A DNA stretch of 64,000 nucleotides from Actinoplanes lobatus (GTDB taxonomy: Bacteria; Actinomycetota; Actinomycetes; Mycobacteriales; Micromonosporaceae): assembly GCF_014205215.1 (NCBI RefSeq), contig NZ_JACHNC010000001.1, positions 6,568,501 to 6,632,500 on the forward strand, read 5' to 3'. Under the pieces are notes generated by a model, which was given only the letters and a program-made list of their open reading frames with translations, did no database searches and had not been told where the DNA came from. Shown in pieces: positions 16,360-24,624 of the stretch; position 1 is the first letter of the stretch, and each line of letters opens with the position of its first letter. The position numbers and the translations under genes are program-made.

Positions 16360-17661
16360 CGGTGTCCGACTTGGGGGATCTGGAGTAGAAGCGCCGCTGT
16401 TGGGTGTAGCAAGACGGGCATGACCGGTTCGAAAGATCATCAAGGTTCCTACGCCACGATGATCTATCCGAAGTGAGTCATGCCCGCACTGCCATCATCG
16501 CTGATCTCCTCTTTGTCCTGCGCACCGGCTCTGACCGTGCCCGAAACCGCTGGCGGCCTGGTGGCAGTGCTCGATTGCCTGCCTGATCCGCGGGCACGTC
16601 GTGGGGTCCGGCACCGGTTGACGGCGGTAGTGATCGCAGCAGTCTGTGCCGTGATCGCCGGCTGCCGTTCCTATACGGCGATCGCCGAATGGGTCGCCGA
16701 CGTTCCGGCCTCGACAGCTCTCGCCCTGGGTATCGCCCCTGACCGGCGCCCCTCTGAAGCGATGATCCGCCGATTGCTGCAGGCCCTCGATGCGCAGCTG
16801 CTGACCACGGCGATCGCTGTCTGGCTCGTAGGCCGGGCCGAGACCTCGACAAGCCGGCAGGCCATCGCGGTCGACGGCAAGACACTGCGCGGATCCCGCA
16901 CCGGCGACAGCACCGCCCGGCACCTGCTGGCCGCCTGCGATCAGAACGCCGGCATGGTCCTGGCCAGCACCGATATCGACAGCAAGACCAATGAGATCAC
17001 CCGATTCGCGCCTCTGCTGGACCAGATCGGCGACCTACGAGACGCCGTGATCACCGCCGACGCGATGCACTGCCAGCGCGAACACGTCGACTACCTCGCC
17101 GAACGGGGCGCCCATTGGATCCTGACCGTCAAAGGCAACCAACCGCACCTGCACAAACAGCTCTCCCGTCTGCCCTGGCGGCAAGTCCCGCAAGCTGCCC
17201 GCCAGGATGACCGCGGCCACGGCCGCCGGGAGATCCGCACCCTGAGGATCGTGACCGTCGCCGCAGGCATCGACTTCCCGCATGCCGTCCAAGCCCTGCA
17301 GATCCGCCGTCGTAGACGCCGCCTCGACCAGCCACGGCGCTTCACCACCCAAACCGTCTACGCCATCACCGACCTACACGTCCACCAGGCAAAACCTGCC
17401 CAACTGGCAGCCTGGATCCGCGGGCACTGGACCATCGAAAACAAGATCCACTGGGTTCGCGACGTCACCTACGCAGAAGACCGCAGCCAAATCCGTACCG
17501 GCACCGGACCACACGTCATGGCCGCCCTCCGCGACGCTGCCATCAGCGCATTACGGGCAGCCGGAACCACCAACATCGCCGCCGCCACCCGCCATCACGC
17601 CCGCGACAGCAACCGCCCGTTGACACTCCTCGGCCTCATTTAGGACTTTGCCGGGGCCCTG
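16338..17661 (+). mobile_element. Complete ISAs1-family insertion sequence (1324 bp)
   Basis: Bounded by perfect 18-bp inverted repeats beginning CAGGGCCC and flanked by an exact 10-bp direct repeat, with one intact transposase gene inside. Length, terminal CAGGG and 10-bp duplication all fit the ISAs1 family. Intact ends and an unbroken transposase frame imply a recent and possibly still mobile insertion. It interrupts the lacI 3' end and separates that gene from its own terminator. Confidence 0.93.
16480..17643 (+). CDS. ISAs1-family DDE transposase
   Basis: 387 residues, full length for the family. Residues 25-110 are the N-terminal DDE_Tnp_1-associated region (LVAVLDCLPDPRARRGVRH, HRLTAVVIAAVCAVIAG). 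Catalytic motifs are AVDGKTLRGS (first Asp), VITADAMHCQ (second Asp) and IENKIHWVRDVTYAEDRS (the Glu region). No frameshift or internal stop is visible. The stop codon is immediately next to the right terminal repeat. It catalyses cut-and-paste or copy-in movement of the element. Confidence 0.95.
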   Translation: MPALPSSLISSLSCAPALTVPETAGGLVAVLDCLPDPRARRGVRHRLTAVVIAAVCAVIAGCRSYTAIAEWVADVPASTALALGIAPDRRPSEAMIRRLLQALDAQLLTTAIAVWLVGRAETSTSRQAIAVDGKTLRGSRTGDSTARHLLAACDQNAGMVLASTDIDSKTNEITRFAPLLDQIGDLRDAVITADAMHCQREHVDYLAERGAHWILTVKGNQPHLHKQLSRLPWRQVPQAARQDDRGHGRREIRTLRIVTVAAGIDFPHAVQALQIRRRRRRLDQPRRFTTQTVYAITDLHVHQAKPAQLAAWIRGHWTIENKIHWVRDVTYAEDRSQIRTGTGPHVMAALRDAAISALRAAGTTNIAAATRHHARDSNRPLTLLGLI

Positions 17662-17671
17662 GCACCGCTCC
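17644..17671. repeat. IRR and right target duplication of the ISAs1 element
   Basis: GACTTTGCCGGGGCCCTG at 17644-17661 is the exact reverse complement of the left end; GCACCGCTCC at 17662-17671 is the second copy of the target site. Immediately beyond, CCCATCGGATAG restores the original lacI ending. Confidence 0.92.
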
Positions 17672-17689
17672 GCCCATCGGATAGGGCGG
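17670..17689 (+). terminator. Original lacI terminator, cut off by the IS
   Basis: CCGCCC / GGGCGG hairpin with an 8-base loop that contains the former lacI stop codon. It is now 1.3 kb downstream of the gene it presumably served. The short stem makes this a modest call. Confidence 0.4.
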
Positions 17690-17779
17690 TTCCGCCGATG
17701 CCGGAACTTTCAGCAACGCTCGAACGGTCGCCACCTGTCACCTGGAAGATCACCCATTCCGGAACGAAACCGACCAGCA

Positions 17780-17908
17780 ATGAGATACCTCCGGCTCCGC
17801 ATGCAACTCGCCGCCATCGAATCCATGGGCGACGTCCTCGACAGCGAGGACGATCCGGAACCAGACTCGGAAGCCGACAACGACAGCGGCGATCCCGCCC
17901 AGAGCTGA
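17780..17908 (+). CDS. Small acidic protein (42 aa)
   Basis: A 42-residue frame with a short basic, hydrophobic N-terminus (MRYLRLRMQLAAIESMGDVL) and a very acidic tail rich in Asp, Glu and Ser. The ribosome binding site is weak. The main support is the strong hairpin that begins 8 bases after the stop codon, which marks the end of a transcription unit here. Before the IS inserted, this frame lay about 100 bases downstream of lacI. Function unknown. Confidence 0.4.
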   Translation: MRYLRLRMQLAAIESMGDVLDSEDDPEPDSEADNDSGDPAQS

Positions 17909-17915
17909 CACCTGT

Positions 17916-17951
17916 GATCTCCGTCCGGCGCTCACCAGCCGGGCGGAGATC
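17916..17951 (+). terminator. Strong hairpin terminator
   Basis: 14-bp stem (GATCTCCGTCCGGC / GCCGGGCGGAGATC) with a single G-U-type pair and an 8-base loop, directly after the small acidic gene. Confidence 0.78.
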
Positions 17952-18044
17952 TGCGTCTATCGGTCAGGATCGGTGGGCATCTCGTGGGGCCAGGTGAGGA
18001 ACCGCCGGTAGAGCACACCGGCGTTATCAGGTGGGAGAGTTCTG

Positions 18045-18578
18045 ATGTCGATTGAAAGGGTTGGAGCCATCCTTCGGGCTGCGTTTCCAGACGTTGCTTC
18101 CGACGATCCGGTCGCATATTTCAAGAATGAGGGTGATGTTTTCCAGGCTCTGAGTTTCTCCTGGCTCTTCTGGCCTAGACTAGTTGAGTTGTATGGAGCT
18201 GTTTTCATCGCCCTGCACGGGAATGATGAGGTTGAAATTTCTGAACGATTGAGCAAGCCGCTAGCCGATGGCCATTCTAATTGGCCGCGAATGGTATGGT
18301 CGGATGCGGTGGACAGTTACAACTGGTTTGAGCTGGATCAACTCTTCACCAGATGGAGAGGGCCGCGTGAGTTTGTGGCTGAGGCCGAAAGTGAGCTGGC
18401 TGAGATCTTGGTTCACACGTGGCGCGCGCGGTTAGTCAGCGGGTTTCCTGATCGTAGGTTCGCTGTAACTCTAAGTCCGGCCGACGAATCGGTGGGGTTG
18501 GCAATTCGGGTACGCCAGGAGTCGCCTCAGCTGGAAGTCCCGCAAGGCTGGGACGAGCGGCGGAGGTTCATTTCCTGA
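18045..18578 (+). CDS. Hypothetical protein, lower-GC, likely acquired
   Basis: 177 residues, soluble, rich in Trp, Phe and acidic residues (QALSFSWLFWPRLVELYGAV, DSYNWFELDQLFTRW). No motif is recognised. A good GGGAGAG lies upstream of the ATG. Third codon positions use A and T much more often than in the neighbouring catabolic genes, which suggests recent transfer. Size, composition and isolation would suit an orphan immunity-type protein, but that is only a guess. Confidence 0.7.
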   Translation: MSIERVGAILRAAFPDVASDDPVAYFKNEGDVFQALSFSWLFWPRLVELYGAVFIALHGNDEVEISERLSKPLADGHSNWPRMVWSDAVDSYNWFELDQLFTRWRGPREFVAEAESELAEILVHTWRARLVSGFPDRRFAVTLSPADESVGLAIRVRQESPQLEVPQGWDERRRFIS

Positions 18579-18897
18579 ACCGACCGAAGAGGGGCGCTGG
18601 TGGCAAGGCACACTGGTGGCTGCAAGAACGAGTTCTGGCCCCATCTGCGGACGTGAATCGCCAGGCAGGAAGCTGCACGAGACCAGCATCGCCGCAGAAG
18701 ACCGCTGACACCGGCGGACGCCACGAATCACGCCAGCCCTTGGATGAACTCCAGATCCGGGACACCGCGTTCGGCAAGCGGCCGATGTTTCCGTACCCCG
18801 CCGAGGCCAGGTTTCCCGAATCAGAGGACTGCCGAAACCAACTTCGGTACGGTCCGCTCATGACCACCGATGGCCAGCCGGATCGTGCTGATCGCGC
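18579..18897. other. Intergenic region, no convincing gene
   Basis: About 320 bases with several short frames on both strands, none with a ribosome binding site, typical codon use or a recognisable product. It may be decayed sequence. Confidence 0.4.
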
Positions 18898-19146
18898 ATG
18901 ATTTCCGACCCGTTGTACGACTCGGTCGCATTCTGGCGGTCGATTGCCGCCCTCTGGCTGATTTGTATGGCGACAAGTGCTTCCAGGCTTCTCTTTCAAG
19001 GCGGTCAGCAAATATTTCACGCTGCCGTGATAGCGGCCGCAATTCCATCGATACTCTTTTGCCGATGGAGAGTCGCCTCGATCAAAGAAGTTCGCGGGTT
19101 GGAGAAGATCTATAAAATGAACCCAAGGTTCCCGCCGCCCTCCTGA
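18898..19146 (+). CDS. Possible small membrane protein (82 aa)
   Basis: An 82-residue frame with two possible membrane spans (FWRSIAALWLICMAT and AAVIAAAIPSILFCRW) and a short basic cytoplasmic tail. No clear ribosome binding site precedes the ATG, and codon use is intermediate. It overlaps the end of a short minus-strand frame at 19110-19232; probably only one of them is real. Confidence 0.3.
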   Translation: MISDPLYDSVAFWRSIAALWLICMATSASRLLFQGGQQIFHAAVIAAAIPSILFCRWRVASIKEVRGLEKIYKMNPRFPPPS

Positions 19147-19232
19147 ACCAGGTCGTGCTGGCTGATGAGCGCCGGGAACCACGTGTACTCCTCGGCGAAG
19201 CCGTGCCCCGTTTCGCGGCCCTCGTTGGCCAT
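19110..19232 (-). pseudogene. Possible C-terminal gene remnant
   Basis: A 40-codon minus-strand frame reading MANEGRETGHGFAEEYTW onward to a TAG stop has protein-like composition but no ribosome binding site, and it starts just after the Excalibur gene's stop. It looks like the tail of a larger lost gene. Family not recognised. Confidence 0.25.
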
Positions 19233-19276
19233 GTCGCTGACGGCCGGCCGGGCCTGATCGGTCCTTCTGCTGCCGG

Positions 19277-19789
19277 CTATTCGCAGCCGACGCCGTCGCC
19301 GTCGCGGTCGAGGTGCCGTCCGTAGCCGGGATCACCGCGGTGGATCGGGTCGGCGCCCGCGTTCCGGACGGCGGTGCAGTTCTTGTAGTACACGGCGGTG
19401 TCCGGTTCTTCGGTGGTCGGGGCGGGTTTCGGCTTCTTTGTGGTTGGTTTCGGTGTGGGTTTTCGGGTGGTGGGCCGTACGGTCGGCTTCGACGTCTTCC
19501 GGATCGCGGGTGTCGGCGAGGTAGTCGCCGCCGTGGGTCTGGTCGTCGGCGTAGTCGTGGCCGGACCGGTCTTCTGGTCCTCGTCCGGAGCCGCTGCCGC
19601 GGTCGTGGTCAGGCCGGCGGCCCTCTGTTGTCGAGGGCTGTCGGTGAAGGTGCTGATGATGCCGGCGCCGCCGCAGCAGAGGACGAGGGCGCCGAAGGCG
19701 ATGAGGCTGATGAGCGGCCAGTTTGGTCGCTTGCGTGTGGGCGGCATGGCCTTGGTGGGATGTTGCCGATGCGGCGGCTGGTGAGTCAC
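19277..19789 (-). CDS. Membrane-anchored Excalibur (calcium-binding) domain protein
   Basis: About 170 residues. After a short Pro/His-rich lead comes one membrane span (WPLISLIAFGALVLCCGGAG), then a long Thr/Pro/Lys stalk, probably crossing the cell wall, and a C-terminal Excalibur domain (VYYKNCTAVRNAGADPIH ... DRDGDGVGCE) with its conserved Cys pair and Asp-rich EF-hand-like loop. It probably sits outside the cell and binds Ca2+. The frame continues far upstream, antisense to nothing but inside the SARP gene's shadow, so the start is uncertain: GTG at 19789 (GGTGGA upstream) is preferred, and ATG at 19747 is possible. Confidence 0.82.
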   Translation of the reverse strand: MTHQPPHRQHPTKAMPPTRKRPNWPLISLIAFGALVLCCGGAGIISTFTDSPRQQRAAGLTTTAAAAPDEDQKTGPATTTPTTRPTAATTSPTPAIRKTSKPTVRPTTRKPTPKPTTKKPKPAPTTEEPDTAVYYKNCTAVRNAGADPIHRGDPGYGRHLDRDGDGVGCE

Positions 19790-19929
19790 CTGGTCCACCT
19801 TGGCGCTCTCGATGATCGGCGTCGATTCTACGTTCAGGTGGTGGCGGCTCGCTGTTCGACGGGACGGGGTGGATGTTCGGGCGGGCCGCGACAGGACTGG
19901 ATCCCCTGGTGGAGGACGGTCGCAGCGAG

Positions 19930-22900
19930 TCAGGTCCGTGCCCCGGTGTGTGGTGAGTCGACCGGCGAGGTTTCGTCGAGGGTTGCCAGGAGTCTTGTGG
20001 CCCGTTCTGCGAAGAGGTGGTCTTCGCGCTGGGCCGACCGGGTCCGCGCCTTCTCGGCCGCGGCCCGGACCGTGGTCGCTGGTTCGCCGTTCGCTTGCAG
20101 CAGGCGTGCCCGCATCAGCAGGATCAGGCCCTCGGCGTACCGCTGGCCGTGGTCCCACACGGCCCGGTCGGCGCGTTCCAGGGCGGCGGCGGCCTCGTCG
20201 GGTCTTCCGGCGGCCAGCCACATCTCGGCGATCAGCGCGTGGTGGTAGGCGATGCCCCACTGTGGGGAGTTCAGCAGGCCGGCGGCGAGAAGCCGTTCGG
20301 CCTCGGCTGCGGCGGCGGCCGGGTCGTCGCCGGTGAGGGCTCGCGCCCAGCACTGGTACTGGCGGATGTATTCGTCGGTCAGGGTGCGGAGGCGGTCGAG
20401 GCCGGCGTCGGCCCACCGGTCGCACGCCTGTTTCGCCACGGCCGGGTCGCCGGCCATGGAGGCGATCATGGTGGTGTAGTAGACCCAGACGGTCAGGGCG
20501 TACGGGTCGCCGGGCCGGTCCCAGGTGTCGACGAAGGCCAGGGCCGTCGCGACGTCTCCGTGCAGTGCGGTGATCACGGCCCGCCAGCCGGGGCCCTCGC
20601 CCGGGATGCTGCCGTCGCGCCGCAACGGGGTGTCGTGCTCCGGGGTGGCCGCTGTGGCCGGGCGGGCGCTGTCGGGAGCCGTGAACGACCGGTAGGCCGA
20701 TCCGATGTTGCCGATGTCCCACTGGTGCAGACCCCAGGCGCTGTGGCCGTACGACCGGACGGCCGGATCGCTGGACGCCTGACCGTGCTGGTGCATCCGG
20801 CGTGCCAGCGTGGCGCGTTCCTGCTCCATGGAGGTGTAGGCGCCCATCGTACGAATGAAAAGGAAGTCCGCGGCCTCGGCGTCGCGTCCCAGGCTGCGGG
20901 CCAGGTATTCGGCGCGGTCGAGCAGGTCGAAGGTGGAGCTGTCGTATCCGGAGTGCCGCCGGACGACGATGGTCAGCAGGGTGAGGGCGGACAGTTCCTG
21001 ATCCATGAGGCCCGCGGTCCGCGCGAGCTGCGCGGCCAGCCGCAGCTGCCGGTCGGCCGCCTGGTAGGCCAGCTTCGACGCGGCGCGGCGGCCCGCGCGC
21101 ATGAGCGCCTCCGCGGTGCGGGCCGGCTCGGCGAGGGGGCCGGCGGCCCAGAGGTGGTAGGCGAGGCGTTCGGCGGCGGCCTCGTCGCCGGCGTAGATGT
21201 GATCGAGCGCGTCCGCGACGCGCAGATGCAGCCGTACGGACCGCTGCCGTGTCGTGGTCTCGGTGATCGACTCGCGGACCAGGTCGTGCGCGAACCGTAC
21301 GGTCGACGGGTCGTCCGGGTTGATCTCCAGCAGGCCCAGCGCGTGCAGGGGTTCGAGGCGTTCGAGGCAGTCGGCGGCGTCGACGGCGGTGGCCCGCGAC
21401 AGCAGCCGCAGGTCGACGTCGCGGCCGATGAGTGCGGCCACGTCCAGCAGTTCGGACGTGCCGTCTTCGACGCCGGCCATCCGGTCACGGACGACGTCAC
21501 GGACCGTCGACGGCACTCCGGTGCCGGGTGTGGGGTCGCCGGCGAGCAGCCGGGACAGTTCCCGGACGAAGAACGGATTGCCGGAGGTACGGGTGTGGAT
21601 CGAGTGGGCGACGGCGTCCTCGGGGTCGGCGCCCGTTTCGTTGCGGATGAGTGCGGCGACCTCGGTCAGGCCGAGTGGGCCGAGCCGGAACCGGCGGTGA
21701 TCGGGCAACCGGCTCGCCGCGGCCAGTACCCGGGACAGGTCCGAGCCGGGCAGGGGCGCCCGGTCGCGGAGCGCGCCCACGATCGCGGTCCGGTCGGGGA
21801 GCCGGGCCGCCAGGTGACCGAGAAGCTGTAGTGATGCGGTGTCGGCCCAGTGGAGGTCGTCGAGGATGAGAAGGGTCGGCCGCTGTGCCGACGCCTGATC
21901 GATGACGGCGACGACCTGTTCGAAGAGCCGGAACTGGGCGTTGCCGTCGGGAAGTGAACGGATGCCGGCCGTGTCGTCGCGCTGTTCGAGAAGGATCCCG
22001 AGCTCGGCGGCGAGCCATTTCTCCCGTGACGGTGCGGGCAGGCTGTCGACGACCGGCCTGAGCGCCTGCTCCCACGGCCACATCGCCGGGACGCCGTCGC
22101 CCTGGAGGCAGGCGCCCCAGACGACAAGAGTGCCGTACCGGTCGGCGATGGCGGCCGTCTCCGTCAGCAGGCGGGTCTTGCCGGCGCCGGGTTCGCCTTC
22201 GATGAAGCCGATCGCTGTGTGGCCGGCGAGTGCCCGCTCCACGGTGCCGCGCAGAATGGCGAGTTCCGCGGTCCGTCCGACGAGGCCGGCGGTCGTGGCA
22301 GTGGGCGGTGGAGCGGTGACCGGGATCGTCGCCGGGCCGGCGGACGGGGACGGCGCCGAGGTCAGGACGTGCTGGTGTGCTTCCACGAGCGCCGGGCCTG
22401 GATCGACGCCGAGTTCGTCGGCGAGGCGGTCGCGGACCGTGCGGAACACCGCCAGCGCCTCCGCCTGGCGGCCGGCGGCGCCGAGGACGCGGATGAGGGC
22501 GCCCTGGACGGGTTCGTGGAACGGCGCCATCGACGCGGCCAGCTGCACCGCCGGGAGTACCCGCTCGGGTTGGCCCTGCGACGCCGCGACCCCGGACGCC
22601 GCCGCGCACGCCTCGTAGAACTCGTCGTCGAGTGCGGCGAAGACCGGCGCCGCGGCGGTCGCGGTGGCGACGCCCCCGCCGGCCGGTCCCCGCCAGAAGG
22701 CGAGGGCCTCGGCGTACAGGTCCACCGCCGCCGGCCCGGCGGCGGCTTTCGCGCGGGCGACGAGGTCGCGGAAGGTGACCAGGTCGAGCGTGCCGGGGCC
22801 GGCGGTGAACAGGTACGCGTTCGCGCGGCGGTTCACGAACGACCCGTTTGCCCGGGCGGGGAGTTCCGGCTGGAGCAGCCGGCGCAGCGAGCCGACGTAC

Positions 22901-23115
22901 TTCTGGATGATGTTGAGGGCGCTGGCCGGGACGTCGTCGCCCCAGATCAGGTCGATCAGCTCGGTGGTGCTGGTCGGCTGGCCGACCCGGGCCAGGAGCA
23001 GGGCCAGCAGGTACGCCTGTTGCCGGGGCCCGGTGTCCACCTCGGAGCCGCCGCGCCACAGACGCAGCGGTCCGAGGATCTGCAACCGCAGAGAGTGATG
23101 GCCAGTGATGGACAC
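19930..23115 (-). CDS. Large SARP-type regulator (AfsR-like: wHTH-BTAD-AAA-TPR)
   Basis: 1061 residues. Residues 8-100 are an OmpR-like winged helix (LRLQILGPLRLW, QKYVGSLRRLL). The bacterial transcriptional activator domain follows to about 255 (FRDLVARAKAAAG ... ELGVDPGPALVEAHQ). An AAA/STAND ATPase domain has Walker A GEPGAGKT at about 307-314 and Walker B LLILDDLHWAD at about 414-424. The C-terminal 500 residues are helical repeats. SARPs activate pathway genes by binding direct repeats at 11-bp spacing near the -10 box. GTG start with CAGGAGAC upstream. It is 58 bases downstream of a permease gene on the same strand. No biosynthetic cluster is directly adjacent, so it may act pleiotropically. 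Confidence 0.92.
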   Translation of the reverse strand: MSITGHHSLRLQILGPLRLWRGGSEVDTGPRQQAYLLALLLARVGQPTSTTELIDLIWGDDVPASALNIIQKYVGSLRRLLQPELPARANGSFVNRRANAYLFTAGPGTLDLVTFRDLVARAKAAAGPAAVDLYAEALAFWRGPAGGGVATATAAAPVFAALDDEFYEACAAASGVAASQGQPERVLPAVQLAASMAPFHEPVQGALIRVLGAAGRQAEALAVFRTVRDRLADELGVDPGPALVEAHQHVLTSAPSPSAGPATIPVTAPPPTATTAGLVGRTAELAILRGTVERALAGHTAIGFIEGEPGAGKTRLLTETAAIADRYGTLVVWGACLQGDGVPAMWPWEQALRPVVDSLPAPSREKWLAAELGILLEQRDDTAGIRSLPDGNAQFRLFEQVVAVIDQASAQRPTLLILDDLHWADTASLQLLGHLAARLPDRTAIVGALRDRAPLPGSDLSRVLAAASRLPDHRRFRLGPLGLTEVAALIRNETGADPEDAVAHSIHTRTSGNPFFVRELSRLLAGDPTPGTGVPSTVRDVVRDRMAGVEDGTSELLDVAALIGRDVDLRLLSRATAVDAADCLERLEPLHALGLLEINPDDPSTVRFAHDLVRESITETTTRQRSVRLHLRVADALDHIYAGDEAAAERLAYHLWAAGPLAEPARTAEALMRAGRRAASKLAYQAADRQLRLAAQLARTAGLMDQELSALTLLTIVVRRHSGYDSSTFDLLDRAEYLARSLGRDAEAADFLFIRTMGAYTSMEQERATLARRMHQHGQASSDPAVRSYGHSAWGLHQWDIGNIGSAYRSFTAPDSARPATAATPEHDTPLRRDGSIPGEGPGWRAVITALHGDVATALAFVDTWDRPGDPYALTVWVYYTTMIASMAGDPAVAKQACDRWADAGLDRLRTLTDEYIRQYQCWARALTGDDPAAAAAEAERLLAAGLLNSPQWGIAYHHALIAEMWLAAGRPDEAAAALERADRAVWDHGQRYAEGLILLMRARLLQANGEPATTVRAAAEKARTRSAQREDHLFAERATRLLATLDETSPVDSPHTGART

Positions 23116-23173
23116 GCCAGGATTGTCTCCTGCCGGTGTTGCGTGGTGGTGTCCGTGGCCGAGGCGGATTCGG

Positions 23174-24568
23174 CTACGCACGGGACCGCTTACGCAGAAC
23201 GGTCCGGGTCAGCGTGTACGTCACCACGATCACCAGCACGGTCGGCGCGCCGACGGTCCATGCGACCCGGAAGATGTCGACGAACAGCATGCTCACGACC
23301 ACGGTGGCCATCGCTACCGCCGCCGCGGCGCTGGTGCGCCAACCGCCCGGCAGCGACAGCGGTGACCGGCGTGTCTCGTCAGCGGATCGGCGGCGGCGGA
23401 AGGCCACGTGGGTCGCGAAGATGAGGATCCAGGTGAGGGCGGCGCCGAACAGGACGATGCCGAGCAGCTTCGCGAACGCGTCGTCGGGCGAGACGAGCGA
23501 CACGGTCACCGCCAGGGGCAGCCCGATGGCCGACGCGGCGATCGCGTTCACCGGTACGCCGTGGCGGTTGACCCGCCTCGCCCAGGCCGGCGCCTGGCCG
23601 TCGACGGCGAGCGAGTGCAGCGTACGCGTCGACACGTAGAACACCGTGTTGAGTGCCGACAGTGCGGCCGTGAGCACCACGAAGTTCATCACCGCGGCGG
23701 CGGCCGGAATCCCCGTCCATGCGAAGACCAGCACGAACGGACTCGCGGTGAGCGCGCCGTCCGGAGCCTGGCCGACGGCGTGCGACACCGACACCACGAC
23801 CACCATGCTGAGCAGGTAGAACAGGAATACGCGCAGGATCGTCGTGCGGGCGGCGCGCGGCAGGTCGCGTCCGGGGTCGGCCGACTCGGCGGCGGTGAGC
23901 GCGAGCGCCTCGGTGCCGCCGAAACTGAACGTCGCCACGATCAACGCGACGACGAGGCCGGTGAGCCCGTGCGGCAGGTACGACGGCGCGTCGGTGACCG
24001 GTGACAGGCCGGTTGCCGGCTGGCCGGGCAGCCCGACGGTGACGAGGACGGCGCCGAGGACGAGGAACACCACGATCGCGGCGACCTTGATGGACGAGAA
24101 CCAGTACTCGACCGTGCCGAAGGACCGTACCGGGAACAGGTTGACCGCGATGATCGCCGTGGCGGCGAGGGCCACCGGGATCCACAGTGGCACCTGCGGC
24201 CACCAGTAGCGGACGTAGATTCCCACGGCGACGGTCTCGGTGCCGGTGCTGATCGCGACGACACCCCAGTACAGCCAACGCTGGGTGAACCCGGCGAGCG
24301 GGCCGAGGTAGCGGTGGGCGATCGCACCGAACCCGTGCAGGCCGGGGTGGGCGACCGCCATCTCGACGGCGGCGTAGGTGAGGGCGATCGCGAGGAGCCC
24401 ACCGACGGCGAAGGTGAGCAGTACGGACGGGCCGGCCATGGACACGGCGAGACCGGAGCCGAGGAACAGCCCGGTGCCGATGACCCCGCCGATCGTGAGC
24501 ATGCCGATCTGGCCCGAGGTGAGGCCGCGATGAAGAGAAGACCTGGTAGCAGGCGGTGACGTAACCAT
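23174..24568 (-). CDS. APC-superfamily amino acid permease
   Basis: 464 residues with about 12 membrane spans. The first span carries the amino-acid-transporter signature (GQIGMLTIGGVIGTGLFLGS), and FSFGGTEALALTAAES is the conserved segment of span 6. It would import or exchange a neutral or cationic amino acid with H+. I took the ATG at MVTSPPATRS because it directly precedes the first cytoplasmic segment; no good ribosome binding site is visible, and an in-frame start 15 codons upstream cannot be excluded. It lies between the NB-ARC regulator (56-base gap) and the SARP gene (58-base gap), all on the minus strand. Confidence 0.88.
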   Translation of the reverse strand: MVTSPPATRSSLHRGLTSGQIGMLTIGGVIGTGLFLGSGLAVSMAGPSVLLTFAVGGLLAIALTYAAVEMAVAHPGLHGFGAIAHRYLGPLAGFTQRWLYWGVVAISTGTETVAVGIYVRYWWPQVPLWIPVALAATAIIAVNLFPVRSFGTVEYWFSSIKVAAIVVFLVLGAVLVTVGLPGQPATGLSPVTDAPSYLPHGLTGLVVALIVATFSFGGTEALALTAAESADPGRDLPRAARTTILRVFLFYLLSMVVVVSVSHAVGQAPDGALTASPFVLVFAWTGIPAAAAVMNFVVLTAALSALNTVFYVSTRTLHSLAVDGQAPAWARRVNRHGVPVNAIAASAIGLPLAVTVSLVSPDDAFAKLLGIVLFGAALTWILIFATHVAFRRRRSADETRRSPLSLPGGWRTSAAAAVAMATVVVSMLFVDIFRVAWTVGAPTVLVIVVTYTLTRTVLRKRSRA

Positions 24569-24624
24569 GTCACCATGCAAACAACGCGGTGTGGGCCGGA
24601 CAACGAAGAGCAATACGCAGAACG

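Noticed and set aside
19790..20722. Long upstream extension of the Excalibur-domain frame
   Set aside because: The extension is Arg/Pro-rich and runs on the same strand through the SARP gene in another frame; the natural N-terminus with the membrane span lies at 19747-19789.
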